Below, piece after piece: positions 1 to 12,153 of a DNA stretch of 64,000 bases. The first letter of the stretch is position 1; every line of letters starts with the position of its first letter. The DNA lies in NCBI GenBank assembly GCA_014871385.1, contig CM026421.1, positions 15,421,048-15,485,047 of the forward strand. Reading direction: 5' to 3'. Source of the stretch: Ceratodon purpureus. Taxonomy: Eukaryota > Streptophyta > Bryopsida > Pseudoditrichales > Ditrichaceae. Position numbers and translations under genes: made by a program. The notes beneath the pieces were generated by a model that was not told the origin of the DNA, ran no database searches, and saw only the letters and a list, made by a program, of their open reading frames with translations.

Positions 1-1175
1 GTATTTGGCACCCGCAACCAAAGCTCCCATATCCAGAGCAACCAGTCGAACTTCCAGCAAATTGCTGCACGAGTGCATAATAATCAGATTTGAATAAGCA
101 CAAGAGAATCCTTCAGGATCTAGATGATGATGGAAAGCAGATTAGTAAAAGCAACATGGAAGAAATCGACGACAGACAAACCCAACCACAAAAATTACCT
201 TGGTACATCCCCTCTAATTATTCGTTGAGCAAGACCTTCAACAACGGCCGTTTTTCCAACGCCAGGTTCACCGATCAAGACAGGATTGTTCTTCGTTCTT
301 CGCGAAAGGATCCTCACAACCCTCCGGATCTCTTCGTCTCTTCCAATTACAGGGTCCAACTTTACAGCGTCCTCGACCAAATCTCTGCCGTATTTCTTAA
401 GGGCTTGGAAGTTCGTGTCGCCGGTGGCATTATCCACTTTTTTAGACGCTCCTCTTACGGTCTCGAGCTCTTTCTTCACCCTGTCAGAAAAAGACAACCA
501 ATGTAATAATTCGTCTTAATTTCCACATCACTCTGCCGCCAAGTAGCATACCTCGTTGGTTGCTAAAATCATCGACGTATCCCCATTCAATCGAAAGAGT
601 AAACATATCGACAAGTGCACCGATTCGATTGGTAGACACAGAGACGTGAGCGATAACAACATGACATACTCAAGCACAGAAAGACAGAGAGACGTCAACC
701 ACGAGATGAATTCGACGAAAAACAGAGGAGAAAAACATAATACGGGCACGAGCCACAAAAATTACCTGGCTGCGCTGATGCCAGCCTCCTTGCAGCAATC
801 CGCGATCTGAGAATCCTCAAGCAAAGCAATAATGAGCTGATCGACCGCCAAGTGCGAGTCTCCCCTCGACTTCTGCAATTTCTGCGCCGTCCGAATACAC
901 TTAATCAGCGCACTGTTCGCAGGAGAAGCATCAGGAGGCGGACTCTGCGACGGAATTTTCTTCAAAGTACTCTTCAAAACGCGCTCCACGGACGCAACCG
1001 TCGCCTCACTCCCAGACGCCGAGGTAATCGCCTGCCTTAGCAGCCCTTCACTATCATCCAGAAGCGCAAGAACCAAATGCACCGGAGTATACTGCGCATG
1101 GCCGGCCTCCGTCGCCAGCTCCTGGCCCGCTGCCAGCGCCTCGTTCGTCTTGTGCGTAAACTTCTCCGGATTCAT
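1..1175 (-). CDS. HSP101: HSP101 / ClpB1 cytosolic disaggregase, 5' part (gene runs off the left edge)
   Basis: Hexameric AAA+ chaperone that, with HSP70, pulls proteins out of heat-induced aggregates. Three exons on the minus strand: 1175-766, 480-199 and 64 to beyond position 1, with GT-AG introns at 765-481 and 198-65. Exon 1 begins [14 protein letters not shown] and encodes the N-terminal double Clp repeat domain. Exon 2 carries [25 protein letters not shown] and the Walker A motif [15 protein letters not shown] of the first nucleotide-binding domain. Exon 3 continues with [15 protein letters not shown], which is near-invariant in plant HSP101. The splice joins restore the family sequence (SAAR-VKKEL; DVPS-NLLEV). 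No chloroplast or mitochondrial transit peptide precedes the N domain, so this is the cytosolic/nuclear form. The rest of NBD1, the middle domain and NBD2 lie outside the window. The identification is secure; the exon edges were read by eye. Confidence 0.97.
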
Positions 1176-1583
1176 GATGCCGAACCTCCGATCTCACAAA
1201 TTCTCTCCAAAAACCTACCAACTCCTCGTCACAAAATTCTGAAAACCTCAAAACAACACCTCCAACAAAGTCCGAAACAAAATCACCTCCCCGATCACAG
1301 TCCTAACAAAAATAAACCTCACTCTCTCCCTCTCAACCAAAATTGAGCGCAATCCTCCTCTTCCGAAAACAAAATTCTCACAGAACCTCCAACAAAACCT
1401 CGACAATTCTATGTGCAGACTGATCTATACAACAAGCTCGATTCTCGACAACATTGAGCACAATTAGACACCGATTCTGTTCCATGAGTAGCTTGAACCT
1501 GTGGTGATATACAATGGAGCTGCGCCGGTGAGGAAGGCCCTGGAATGCCATGGAATGGGCCTGGAATGGCGTCGAAGCTTGTA

Positions 1584-1596
1584 GAAGTTTCCAGAG
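1584..1596. promoter_or_regulatory. putative heat-shock element upstream of HSP101
   Basis: GAAGTTTCCAGAG matches three alternating nGAAn/nTTCn units (GAA-gt-TTC-ca-GAg), the binding pattern of heat-shock factor trimers. It lies about 410 bp upstream of the HSP101 start codon, a plausible place for a heat-inducible promoter element. The third unit is imperfect and the match is short, so it could be chance. Confidence 0.4.
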
Positions 1597-1629
1597 AAAC
1601 AGAGCAACGCCTGCACGCACTCAACACAG

Positions 1630-3810
1630 AACGCATGCAATTGTGTCTCGTGAGAACCGGGTATCGGTGTTAGTATTCGGGTGAGTATCTAAGCGAGTAT
1701 CTCACGGGTATGAGATAGGTATCGAGGTAGTGTTACCTGAGTATATGCGCAGTATTACAGGGTTATGGGCGGTGGGGGGGTGAGCAGTGGAGTGGGGGTT
1801 TGCAATGTTGGGGCAGTGCCAGATGGGATGGTACCAAGTGGCGGGCTGTCCAAGTGTGCATTGCATATGCATTGTCAGCATGGCGGCAACTGAGGGAACA
1901 TTGGGCTTCTCGCACACGGAATAACAAAACCTGTAGCTGCAGCGGTGATGGGGTGCGTTTACACTTCCCCAGTGGAAGCAAGAAATGTTTACTCCATGTA
2001 CAGTACCAGGCAATATGTTTTGCAACCCCAATTTCAAAAGTTAGCAAATTAGCTCTATTTCATAAATCGTTCATTTTTAATATACCAAATTTGGCCCAAA
2101 AATGCTTTATGTCCAAACAGTGGTACATGCAAATTTTCATGGCCAACATTCCTTTGTAGTGAGTGTGATAAATGTTTTAGTGTGAGGTTTGAAAGTGGGG
2201 TTGCAAAAACATATTGTCTGGATTGTACAATTAATTTGCTCCTAAATTCGTAGGATAAAAGCCATGAAAACTCCAATTATGGTCTAGAAGTTTAGAAGTA
2301 GGCTTCCTTCTTTGGCTAACAAGAAGTGTAAACGAGTCCATTGTGGGAATTAGAGGTCTTGAGTAGTTTTTGGACGTCCTTCTCATTTTTCAATAGTGAT
2401 TTGTATAAAAACTAGTGAGACCCGTGCCGTTGAGCACATTGACTGCACCTCGGTTTGTCTCCTCGACGGATTCCAAAGTGGAACCGTCGTGTGAGACAAA
2501 CCATGCTCAATTGTAAGATAGATGGTTTGTGAAGAGTAAGATAATGTATATAACTTTTTCTATTTAAAAAATGAAATATATCAAATTGGTTAGCAAGAAG
2601 GTGGTGTTTTATTTTTTAAAACCAAATATTCCATTTAATAAGTATAAAATCATGATAGTTGCATAATTTTTACAACTTTTAATTGTATTTTCACATGATC
2701 AATGACAAGATTTTCTACCACTCTATCTAGGTTTGATATCCGTTGTTATATAGAAATTGAAGTTTTATTAATTTGAATCTAATAGATAAAATGCAAGTTT
2801 GCATTTCAATTAAAAATTATATCAATCTACTGTTTTTGAAATTAAAGCTCATATGTATGTGCATTGCATTGTATCCACTTAATATGTATAAGGTATAATT
2901 CAAGAATTTCAAGCATTTATCAATTAAAATCAGAATGTAAACCTTCAAATTTTGATATCTTAGTTGACCTTTAAACATTGAAAGTGAACAATTTAGCCAC
3001 CATACATCCAAAAATATAATGTAGTACATTTGTATGTCCTTTTTAAAAATCAATTAAAAATAAATTGAATTGATGATCTTCGTGACATTGCCTTATTCAT
3101 TTGGAGGAATATTCTGTCGAACATGAATGCAGATAGATTTTATCTTAGAAAAATATGAAGGAAAATCATCAGCGTCGCTATGGTGACCTTTGTCGTTATG
3201 TAATTTGGGATTATTGGTCCTATATGGTTGTGAAAAGAAAGAAAAGATTGAAGTTGGAGTTGAAAACTTGAAAGATTGTTTGAAAGGTCATTTGTAAGCC
3301 AAACCAACGAGGTTTCCTCTTTCGTAAATTTTTGTGGGGAACCATACAAATCGCAGCCTTCTTCATGAATAGGTCTAGATTTCTATCGGGATTTATTTCT
3401 AGGTATTTAACCTAAAGGTGCCATTGATTTGCAATAATTTACAAGCCACCGCATAATCTTCTAACATTAAAAATTTTAATTTATTAAATTTCTAATTTAT
3501 GTAATATTTTTAAAAGAACATTAATATTATGTGTTTATTACAAAAAATTAGTTTTATAAAAATATTTTTTATTCATTATTCATGGATATTTATAGATATA
3601 AAACTATGATTATTGAATTTACAAACAATATTAAAAATACTTAATCATAAAAGTATACAATGAAGTTGCTATCAATACATATGATGTTTACATGTATTTG
3701 AATTTAAATGTTTATATGAAAATATGTTTGTAATTCAAAAATTTAAATAAAAAATAATTATAATCAAAGAAATTAATTATTTGAATGAATTATGTAGATT
3801 TCAATATGTA
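1630..3810. other. intergenic region, AT-rich, no supported gene
   Basis: No convincing coding sequence on either strand. At 1660-1750 there is a run of GGTATC/GAGTATCT-type short repeats ending in ACCTGAGTATA. Similar text (GGTATCGG, ATCACCTGAGT) recurs at about 58715-58765 and 60040-60085, so this looks like a dispersed repeat. From 2540 on the DNA is very AT-rich. Confidence 0.4.
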
Positions 3811-3813
3811 ATA

Positions 3814-4213
3814 CTCCCTCCGTCCCAAAATGATCTTCCTGTTGGCTTGCATTTCTTGTCCCAAAATGATCTTCCTGGTCGATGGATGATATTTATTGGA
3901 TGATTTCTGAAAATTTGGATGAAAATTGGAATATTTTGGATGAAAATTTGGATAATATGGATGAATGTTCCAAGAAGAACCAACGGAGCTAAGGAAATGA
4001 GTGGCTACCGGTGCTCCTCAAAAATGGCCAAAAATTTCCACTTTTCAATGCTCCAAACCTACACTTTTAAAAGGATTTTTAAACTCAAAATTTCAGAAAT
4101 AAAAGAGTGCACTAAACTCTACTTCTAGCTCGAAAATGATTTCAAAATTGTCATTTTCAACCTTAATCCAGATCATTTTATCAAACAGGAAGATCATTTT
4201 GGGACGGAGGGAG
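3814..4213. mobile_element. Stowaway-type MITE (Tc1/mariner, non-autonomous)
   Basis: A 400-bp element with perfect 30-bp terminal inverted repeats (3814-3843 and 4184-4213) that begin CTCCCTCCGTCCC, the classic plant Stowaway terminus. It is flanked by TA on both sides (3812-3813 and 4214-4215), the target duplication of Tc1/mariner elements. A 20-bp piece of the terminal repeat recurs as a direct copy just inside the left end (about 3859-3878). It has no coding capacity of its own. Confidence 0.93.
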
Positions 4214-4794
4214 TATTATTTTCTTTCAAAGATAAAATGCACAATCAAAAAGCATTCTTTACTTTTTGAGAAAAAATAAACCTTAAACACAAAATATATT
4301 AAAGTAAGTTTAGAGATGACAATACATTCTTTTTTAAATGGCAAAAAACCAAAATAAAATGAAATGTGCATCTATTGGTTTATAACTTGTCCATTACCTT
4401 ACAATGGCATTGGTGGATACATAATTGACATAAGCCGACATTGGTGAACGCAAATTGGACATTAAATCCATATTGTTTGGAAAAAGTTTTTGAATCATAT
4501 ATCTGAATAACACTATACTAAATGTTCAAATTATTGAATTAAAAATAAGAATTTTCAAAAATGCAAAAGACATACCCCCATTACATCATGGAATGTCACG
4601 TTGTCACTTATATGCAAGGCTCTCACATGAGTCCCATTCGATATGGGACATTTGTGGGAGACGCCCTAGGTTTGCTAGAGAGTAACTAATTCATGAGATT
4701 TGTTTTAAACCCTATCTCTACACCTAATTTCATCACCAACAGTAATATACAATATTTCATACAATGCTCATACCTTCTAGATTTACAGTTGATC

Positions 4795-5199
4795 TCAATT
4801 CTCATGGTACTTGCAATCGATAGTGACTAAGGCCCGGTTGAGGTAATCGATACACTCGTCCAAGTTGTGAAGATTCGCAAAAGTCAACGCATCAGGTGGA
4901 TCTAAAGTTGACGCATCAGGTGGATCGCGGTGGTGACCATTCAACTCTTGTTGCACGCTAAACTCCTTCATCATAACAGCTTTTGCCTTAGAGAAATGAT
5001 GACGCCGCAAGTAATCCAGAATATAACTGTTGCATAATTCCGCATGCGCCTTTGAATTCAACGCAAGAGGTAGGTCGTGGTGAACAAAAGGACCATTCAA
5101 CTCCTGTCGCAACCTGTACTCCTCCCTCAAAACTACCTCGACCCTAAAAAAGTGATGTCGGTGCAGGTAATCTAGAAGAATACCTATGCAATCCGCCAT
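4795..5199 (-). CDS. small protein with two LisH-like motifs
   Basis: A single-exon ORF of 134 residues that I do not recognise as a named gene. It contains two similar stretches, ILLDYLHRHHFFRVEVVLRE at about residues 7-26 and YILDYLRRHHFSKAKAVMMK at about 59-78, each followed by QQELNG or RQELNG. The pattern (L..YL.R..F..A...L..E) resembles the LisH dimerisation motif. A third, partial copy (CIDYLNRAL) lies near the C-terminus. Internal duplication argues for a real protein or a recent remnant of one. It stands alone in AT-rich DNA between two transposons, with no visible introns, so a gene fragment or retrocopy is possible. Start chosen at the first ATG (MADCIG). Confidence 0.5.
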   Translation of the reverse strand: MADCIGILLDYLHRHHFFRVEVVLREEYRLRQELNGPFVHHDLPLALNSKAHAELCNSYILDYLRRHHFSKAKAVMMKEFSVQQELNGHHRDPPDASTLDPPDALTFANLHNLDECIDYLNRALVTIDCKYHEN

Positions 5200-7933
5200 T
5201 ACCCTAAACCTGCACTTGATAGAGGAAAGTACTGTTACCTACAACTTAAGAACAATAACCATCAACAAATTGCGACATCATCGAAGAGTGGCCGCGAACG
5301 TGACAGCAGCAGCATCAGCGACATCAACAAATGTGACAGCAGCATCAGTGCACAAGATCCAAAGATAGAAAAGATTAGAGAAAGAACACTCTAGAGCAAC
5401 CGAACCACAAACAAAACAAAGCGCAGCACGGGACGCACCAAGACGCATTCAAGAAGCCTCCTAAAATTCAGAGGAAGACGATAAGGTCATTTTTCACCAT
5501 TTGAAATTAGAGTTAAAGTTATCTTTGATTGCTTACAAGAATGCACAACTTTATTTTTTTAAATTAAAAAAATTTGAATCAAATTCATCATGAAAACAAA
5601 ATGATTGAAGTATCAAGTATCAAGTATGAATTAATTGTTTATGCACAAAGATGGTTTTTAAGTAATTATTTTGAAATAAACCAAGTATTTGTAGAAAAAT
5701 GTGTTATTGAGAAAATCTTTATAAATAAAATATTAAAAACTCTCAATTTTTTCATAGGTTTGATGTCTTTTAATTAAATTAATGTTATAATATTATATTT
5801 TTAGGAATTTTTAATATTCCATAGCTATATTATATTTTTTATATTAGCTATATTCCATTGTTGGATAGACAGGTTAATACTGTGCACACACATATATTGA
5901 AAATTACCAAGGTCTTTAAAAACAAATTTGATATTCTAAATTACTTTGTAGTTCATCTAGAAGAAATCAATCCGGAGTACAACTCAATCCTTGTTCTTCT
6001 TGTAAGAGGAAGATCAAGATGATGGAATCCTAGTGTTAGGGATAAGTTTGTGCTTAACAAGAAAAACACCATTCGAAGAGGCAATCACAAAAATTCCAAG
6101 AGAAGATTTGTGTGCTTGGTTTCTCTCTAAAAAATCCAACTTTTCTGCATTACTCATGAATTGTTTTTCTTCTTCTCCTCAAAGTAAATACTTTGGTGTG
6201 GATACCAATAAGTTTGTTGTTGAAGATAATTGCACCATCGGAGCTATTGGAGAAGCATGAGTAATCTCCAAATTTGAAATGAAAGAATTAGTTCCTTGTA
6301 AGAGCAAAGGTCATAAATTTGAAGATGTATTCAAATCACTCCAATTTATACTTGGCATCTTTAAAAAATTTCATTGAAAATGTAAACTATGTGTAATTTT
6401 TTTGTTATAAAGTTTTGAAGCTAAAAAAATTTATTATCATTCAATTTATTAGTTTATAGCTATAAAGAAATTATTGCATTAAAGCTTTTATTTACATTGT
6501 TTGCCAAGCTAATTTTTCATTTTAAGTATGTTTAAAAGACTTTTATGTCATCTTTCTAACACTAAAAATCTAAAGCCTAAAACTCTTATGTCTTTAAATT
6601 GAGGTCATTTCATAACTCAATTCATGAACTCAATCTTTTTGACGTTCTTGTATATTTTCAATAAAAAGGTGAATTAAAATATTACAATTGTTCTATTGTA
6701 TAATAACCATTCATTGATGCAATATTATTAAATAATTCTACAAAGAAAAAGTCTACCTTTTAAATATATAATAATTTTAATATACCAATAAATCAAAAAT
6801 TAGATTATTTATAATGTAAAAACTGACAATTGTGTTTCAATTGAATTTATATTCAATAATAATTCACATAACACCCTACATTAATATAAGAAGTTACTAT
6901 TTCCAGAAAAGAAACATATTTGTAAAATATATAATATATGAATTCACTTTCTTTTTTATAAAAAATGGACATACATTTCAATTATAATACTTAGTGAATA
7001 TAAAACATGTTTAAAAACTTTAATGTCATGAATGATCAATAATACCAATGTTTAAATTATTTGTCAATTAAATAATAATATAATATGTATTATTTATGTC
7101 AAATTTTTAACTCATTCTTTACTTAACTTTGATGCAATTTGAAGGTAAAATAGCCCTTGGTGTAAATGTTCCAACAAATAGGACCAAATTATTCTTTAAC
7201 ATTCTCTTCTTCTTCATTTGGTGAAAATGTTACATTTTATTTTTTTAATTTTTACTTAACGTGGACTACACTACTTGAAGCAATCTCTATTTTTTAATAA
7301 TCAATCTACCAATGTGTCTTACTTTAATTTTGAGCTATATCATGAGTTTGGTGAATTGACAACTTATGTTAAAACATCTCTTAAGTTATGTATCACTATG
7401 CAAATTAAAAATACACATAATTTTGAATATAAATTAGATTTCAAGTGGATTTGGCAAATTAAACATCACAATATTTGATATTTTAGACAAAATTGACTTA
7501 AGAGTGTAAACCATTCTATTATTGCACATTAAATGCTATCATTAAAATGCTTCATTGTTGTCATCTCATGCCCATTTTAATTGATGGATGCAAGAAAAAA
7601 CAAATGAAAGCTATCTTTTGGAGATAATTGATTTGTAAAATTTCAATTACCTCTTTCATGCCTTCATGCTACTATTTAAACAATATTTTAAAATCAATTG
7701 ACATATTTTAGAAACAAAAGCAAAGCTCGACCTTATTAATTTTTTGTGTAAAGTTTATTTCATTTCATTTTTATATGAACACCTTACATTTCTTACTTAT
7801 TAGTTTTGGTTTTTTTGGAATTTTTCCCACAAAGTAGTCAAGCAATTTTCAAATTTTATACACTACAAACCATCATTCAAAAAACGAGTAGATTTATTTA
7901 CTTGCTAAATGTGAGACTTCACACTTCTCTGGC
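5200..7933. other. AT-rich intergenic DNA
   Basis: About 2.7 kb of very AT-rich sequence. The short ORFs in it have compositions expected by chance. The first 200 bp contain short GACAGCAGCATCAG-like repeats that may be the 5' leader of the LisH-like ORF. I see no transposon ends or RNA genes here. Confidence 0.4.
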
Positions 7934-7944
7934 GAGTGCCGCAA
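7934..7944 (+). repeat. left target-site duplication of the 13.9-kb MULE
   Basis: GAGTGCCGCAA, in the same orientation as the identical 11-mer at 21805-21815. It abuts the left terminal inverted repeat. Mutator-like elements make 8-11-bp duplications on insertion. Confidence 0.88.
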
Positions 7945-8009
7945 CAGCGACGCTATCTTGTGAGCGGTGAGCGGTGAGCAGTGAGCGGTGAGCACTAAAT
8001 TTTCAAATT
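7945..8009 (+). repeat. left terminal inverted repeat with five heptamers
   Basis: Reads GCTATCTT from 7952, then five tandem heptamers at 7960-7994 (GTGAGCG, GTGAGCG, GTGAGCA, GTGAGCG, GTGAGCA), then CTAAATTTTCAAATTTTT. It is the inverted counterpart of 21720-21804. Iterated terminal motifs are typical transposase-binding arrays, so these heptamers are the likely binding sites (inference). Confidence 0.9.
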
Positions 8010-8279
8010 TTTACCTAAAATTTTGAATTTTTAGTTTTTTTTTTTGAATTTTTTTGAGAGCAATCAAACAATGATGAGCAATTTAGGACACTTCGTTGCA
8101 ATATATGAATGCAAATAAAGTAGACCCTATAACCGTGGATTCAATAAAATGTGAATGGTTGGAGGGTTTAGGGTACTGTTTAAGTCACATATAGAATGAA
8201 TATCCAATTTTTTTAAATTTTTTTTTTATTGTATTTCTGTGGTCGCGGAAACTAGAGAAGAATACTTCTAAGGTATCAA

Positions 8280-8317
8280 GGAATATTCTTCTCTCGGATC
8301 CGAGAGAAGAATATTCC
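8280..8317. repeat. 38-bp perfect palindrome downstream of the transposase gene
   Basis: A perfect inverted repeat with no loop, centred on GGATCC, with arms that start GGAATATTCTTCTCTC. It lies between the left terminal repeat and the transposase stop codon. Its core CTCGGATCCGAG is shared with the 16-bp palindrome that recurs in the intronic tandem array at 16367-17696. It may be a protein-binding site or a transcript 3'-end hairpin. Confidence 0.85.
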
Positions 8318-8533
8318 CTAACCTTGAGAGATTTTGTTTTTTTTTGCTTTCATAATTTCATTTTACCACAAACACATTCGAGAGGTGGACAATATATAAA
8401 TAAATAGTGACCTTTATTTATGTTCTGCGGATTGCAAATCCATCACAAAGACAAAACAAATCAATTCCGCTATTCATATAATGTATTCTTGAACTGTATT
8501 GGTCACTTAATTTCACAGTCTAACCATAAGAAA

Positions 8534-11500
8534 CTACTGAAGCGGTTCAGCAACTTTGGCCATCTCCAGAACACGCATAACTTCGTTGAAGCTGAAGCTA
8601 GGGGCGTGCATAAAAGTATCAACCTTATAATCCATCTCACATAGATAGCGGAAGATATAATAAACATGTTTGCAGTACTTCCACTGTCCTCTTTTGCCAA
8701 GGGTTTCCGAAGTCATTTTCATGAAGTCGGGGCAAGTACATCCAGGGAAGTCCGTGATGGTGATACAATATATCGTTTCACTTGGGCTCTTCAAGGAGAT
8801 GACGCAGCCAAATCCTGGATATGGAATCGATGTGACATTTGTAATCCAATAGTTGTTCATGAGATCCGCGCTGCTCCACTTGTTTCGGTGGTCGGAGGTA
8901 GGAGCGTCAGAACTTCTCCTGATGGCATATCCGTTTCGAGTCGTCGGGTGTGTATCCGGATCGACAGGAACCGGGAAATGACTCCTTGGAAGCGGCATAT
9001 TAGCAGAAACCTGGAATTGACGACGAGGTGATAGTACTCCACGTTGTTGGAGTTGGAAGCCGGCCTCTTCAAGAGCCAAAATCTCTTTGATGGTTAGGTT
9101 CGTGCCCATTTTCACAGGCCAGGTCTGCGGGATAGACGGCCAATCGATCACAAACGACTTCTTTGTGCCCTTCACACATCTATTAATGTCATCGGCGCAA
9201 AACCAGAAGTCAGTAGAAATATGGCGATCGGTTCTGAACTCCTTCTTCAGCCCTACATAGGTAGGAGCGGGCGTACCATGTGTACCTCGGCGCACTCGGG
9301 TATCGCACTTCTCATTCGTATGAGCCTGCATTGCTTGGCATTTTCTGTTAGACTTGCCGGACAGTCTAGCAATGTGCCACTTAGACGGATCGCAATCTGT
9401 CTCCTGCACTGAAGTAATGTGTTCAACACCAGAGTCAGGTTGAGAAAGAGCCTCCTCAATTCGTGCCCTGGTGGATCTCGTCCCATCACGAGGAATGGAA
9501 TAATTCACTGTATCATAGCGATGTGAGTCATGACTCGAACCAGGCGGCAAATCTAACTTCCGTTTCGTAGATCCAAAGATCTCTGCACCTTCCAAGCCTC
9601 CTTTCTTCGTCAGTAAATCCTCGGCTCCCGGGTAGGAATTAACTGCTTCAGCAATCAACTTGGGGTCACCAGACCGTTGAGCGTGGCGTAAACGAAGTTC
9701 TGCTCTGTCCGGACCTTTACCGCCCTTTCCTCCCTTTAGCCAAGACCTGTAACTAGTGATCTGCATGAATGCTCGGATCATATCATCCACTGTTGCCTCG
9801 TACAAACAGGTCATTGTATTTCCTGATTGTTGAAGCCATCTGTTATGCACGGTTTCCGCAAGGTTGCAGGAAGGCATGTCGGCTCTCTCGTCAAGGGTAA
9901 GATCCTGGGAAATACAATAAAATAAATAATGTCATTTCCAGGATTATAGATAAAAGCAAGGCCGTAGTAATACTTGATGGAAGGTTTAGAGATGAATGAA
10001 CTTACAAGCTGCATCGAGCCTCCCCATTGTCTATACCGATAGTGCCAGAAAACCATCCAATCATTTAGATGACGCCTTCCTTCTTCAGTTGTAGCGCCTG
10101 ACGAAAGCCACCACCCGCGGATGATGTTGTACTGCGCTTCTGCTTCCTCCTGGGTCTTTGCGTCCTTCCATACTTTGCACAAAGCTTTGTGTTGGTCTTG
10201 AAAGCTTGGCAAGATATTCCGAGAAGTAGCTCTCTGAAGGCACTTTGTCCAGTGGAAAAGACAAGTGCGCTCCCGTTCTTCCATTGGATCATTGGGGTCT
10301 CCGTTCCCATACACCTTCCGAACAGCGTGCCAGTTCGCTCCAGCATTTTCAGCCATGAATCCTTTGAAATTAGTATTTTCAAGGCCGTTCTTGCGCATAA
10401 CTTCATTGAGCTGGAGCCAAAATAACTCTTGAGCAGCAGCATCTTCGGATTGCATGTCACAAAGGGCAATTGTCATAACTTTACAATACTTACTGTCATA
10501 AACGTGGCATGCCATAGTGGTCCAGTCAGCTACACGCCTAACATGGTCGAACATGATCCAGCAGTCTTGAAGATCACCTCCAGCCTGCATGCGCTTCACC
10601 AAATCCACACCGCTTCCTGGACGATCAGTAGACATCTTCAACAGAAACACCTTCCCTTCATTCTGGCCAGGGAACTGATTACGGTGGATGAAATCAAAGT
10701 TGGAGTAATCCTTCAGCTCCAGGATGCTATCTGTGACTCCTCTCCCTTGACGGAAAAACCTCTTCGAACCAGAAACAAAATTCCGTATATTCGGTGAAGA
10801 AAGAGTCTCAAATTGGTCCATTACAGCATCCATAGATGCTCCCCGAAGATGACTGCCTCCTGCAGTAGGACGGATCAGAGCATCGGCAAGGTACTGCTTG
10901 CTGGCCGCTAGAACGATAGCAGAGTTTTTGGCGTTAGGTGTCCTCTGAACCTCCTTAGCTATGCAGTCAAACATGACATCCATAGAATCTTGACATCTGC
11001 CTTGAGATACAGGATGTCTATGACGTCCTAAATGAATCGCCGCACGGGTCATATCATTGTCTGAAGACGACACATGATAGATCCTAGCCTCGCACAATGC
11101 TAGACAAGTAGGAGGGGTCTGACATACTTTGCATGCTAAAGTAGATTTCTCTGTCGGGGAGCCTCCCACAGAGAAAGGTACTAAAGCTACGCCTGACCAT
11201 TCAGTGCTATTTACCATCCCATTATTCCTGCAGATGTAATCACAACTCATGTTGGGACATTGTAAGTGTCCGGTACAGGATGACTTACGGTATGTGAGGC
11301 CATACTCGTTCTTGATGTTTGTGGTCATGGTCTTGCACCATGTGTGGCCATCATACTGCTTGCTCATCCCGTCCATTCCACCTCCGAATGGATTTGGAAC
11401 TCCTTCCGGTACAGGGGGCAGCTCGAAAATCTTGTCTCCATCGTAAACTGGCGGTAAATACTTCACTTGTTCATGTTCAATAGTGTCAAAATCAATCTTC

Positions 11501-12153
11501 GATAATTCTGATCGGGAGCCCCTTCTTGATGCTGTCATTCTGATGGAAAACATAATGCTCCTGGTTTTTTTGGAAGCAGGGTGAATAGGTGGACGCCCTG
11601 TAGACAATGACGCAGACATACTAGAACGACTACCCTGTCGAGATGGACGACCTGAGTCTTGGGATCCACGACTCTGAAATGGATTTGACATAGTGTCTCC
11701 TAGCTTGATCTCACTGTGAGTGTCATCATCCGAGTCACTCAACAAATGTACTGAGTTGTCACTGGGTTCAATTTTGACAGATGCTAGACCATGAACTTGA
11801 ACTGTTGACGTGGAGGGGGGAGGGGTCAAAAGAACAGTAGACTCAGACATCTGTGCATGTGATAACCCATAAACCTTGAAAGTTCCAGTGCTAAGAGTCC
11901 AAACGTAACCATCGGGTGTACTATCCTTCACTTGAAATACACACTCAAGAATCTCACCATTGTCATCAAAGATCTCTTCTTCCACGTAAATAGTCCCAGC
12001 TCTAAACCCAAACCTGAGGCTAAGTAATCGCTCCTCCACAACTACCTTATTGTCTAGACCTACTGACATCACAAAAGGAATACCTCCATCATGAGACCGT
12101 AGAGAGGCCATTCTAAGTGTACTATAGAAGATAGAAGAAGTACAATCATGCAT
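8534..12153 (-). CDS. MULE-type transposase with WRKY/GCM1-like zinc cluster and SWIM zinc finger
   Basis: Two exons, 12153-10006 and 9904-8534, with a 101-bp GT-AG intron. The join preserves frame (SMQL-DLTLDERADM) and gives about 1172 residues. Residues about 265-385 carry a Cys/His-rich cluster (SSCTGHLQCPNMSC, ACKVCQTPPTC, HLGRHRHP), like the WRKY-GCM1/FLYWCH fingers common at the N-termini of MULE transposases. Residues about 530-650 look like the DDE core: WIMFDHV, ALCDMQSE, GFMAENAGANWHAV and then CLFHW, the C-x2-H of MULEs. Near the C-terminus CTCPDF...KYCKHVYYIF (about 1104-1130) is a SWIM zinc finger. The FMAEN motif has Glu (residue about 602) where I would expect Asp, so activity is uncertain. 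A second possible start, MASLRS, lies at 12111. No nonsense or frameshift is visible. Confidence 0.85.

Noticed and set aside
90..506. 138-codon plus-strand ORF
   Set aside because: Antisense shadow of HSP101 exon 2, whose minus-strand reading is strongly conserved.
6033..6260. 75-codon ORF in AT-rich DNA
   Set aside because: No motif, no splice context, and composition like its surroundings.
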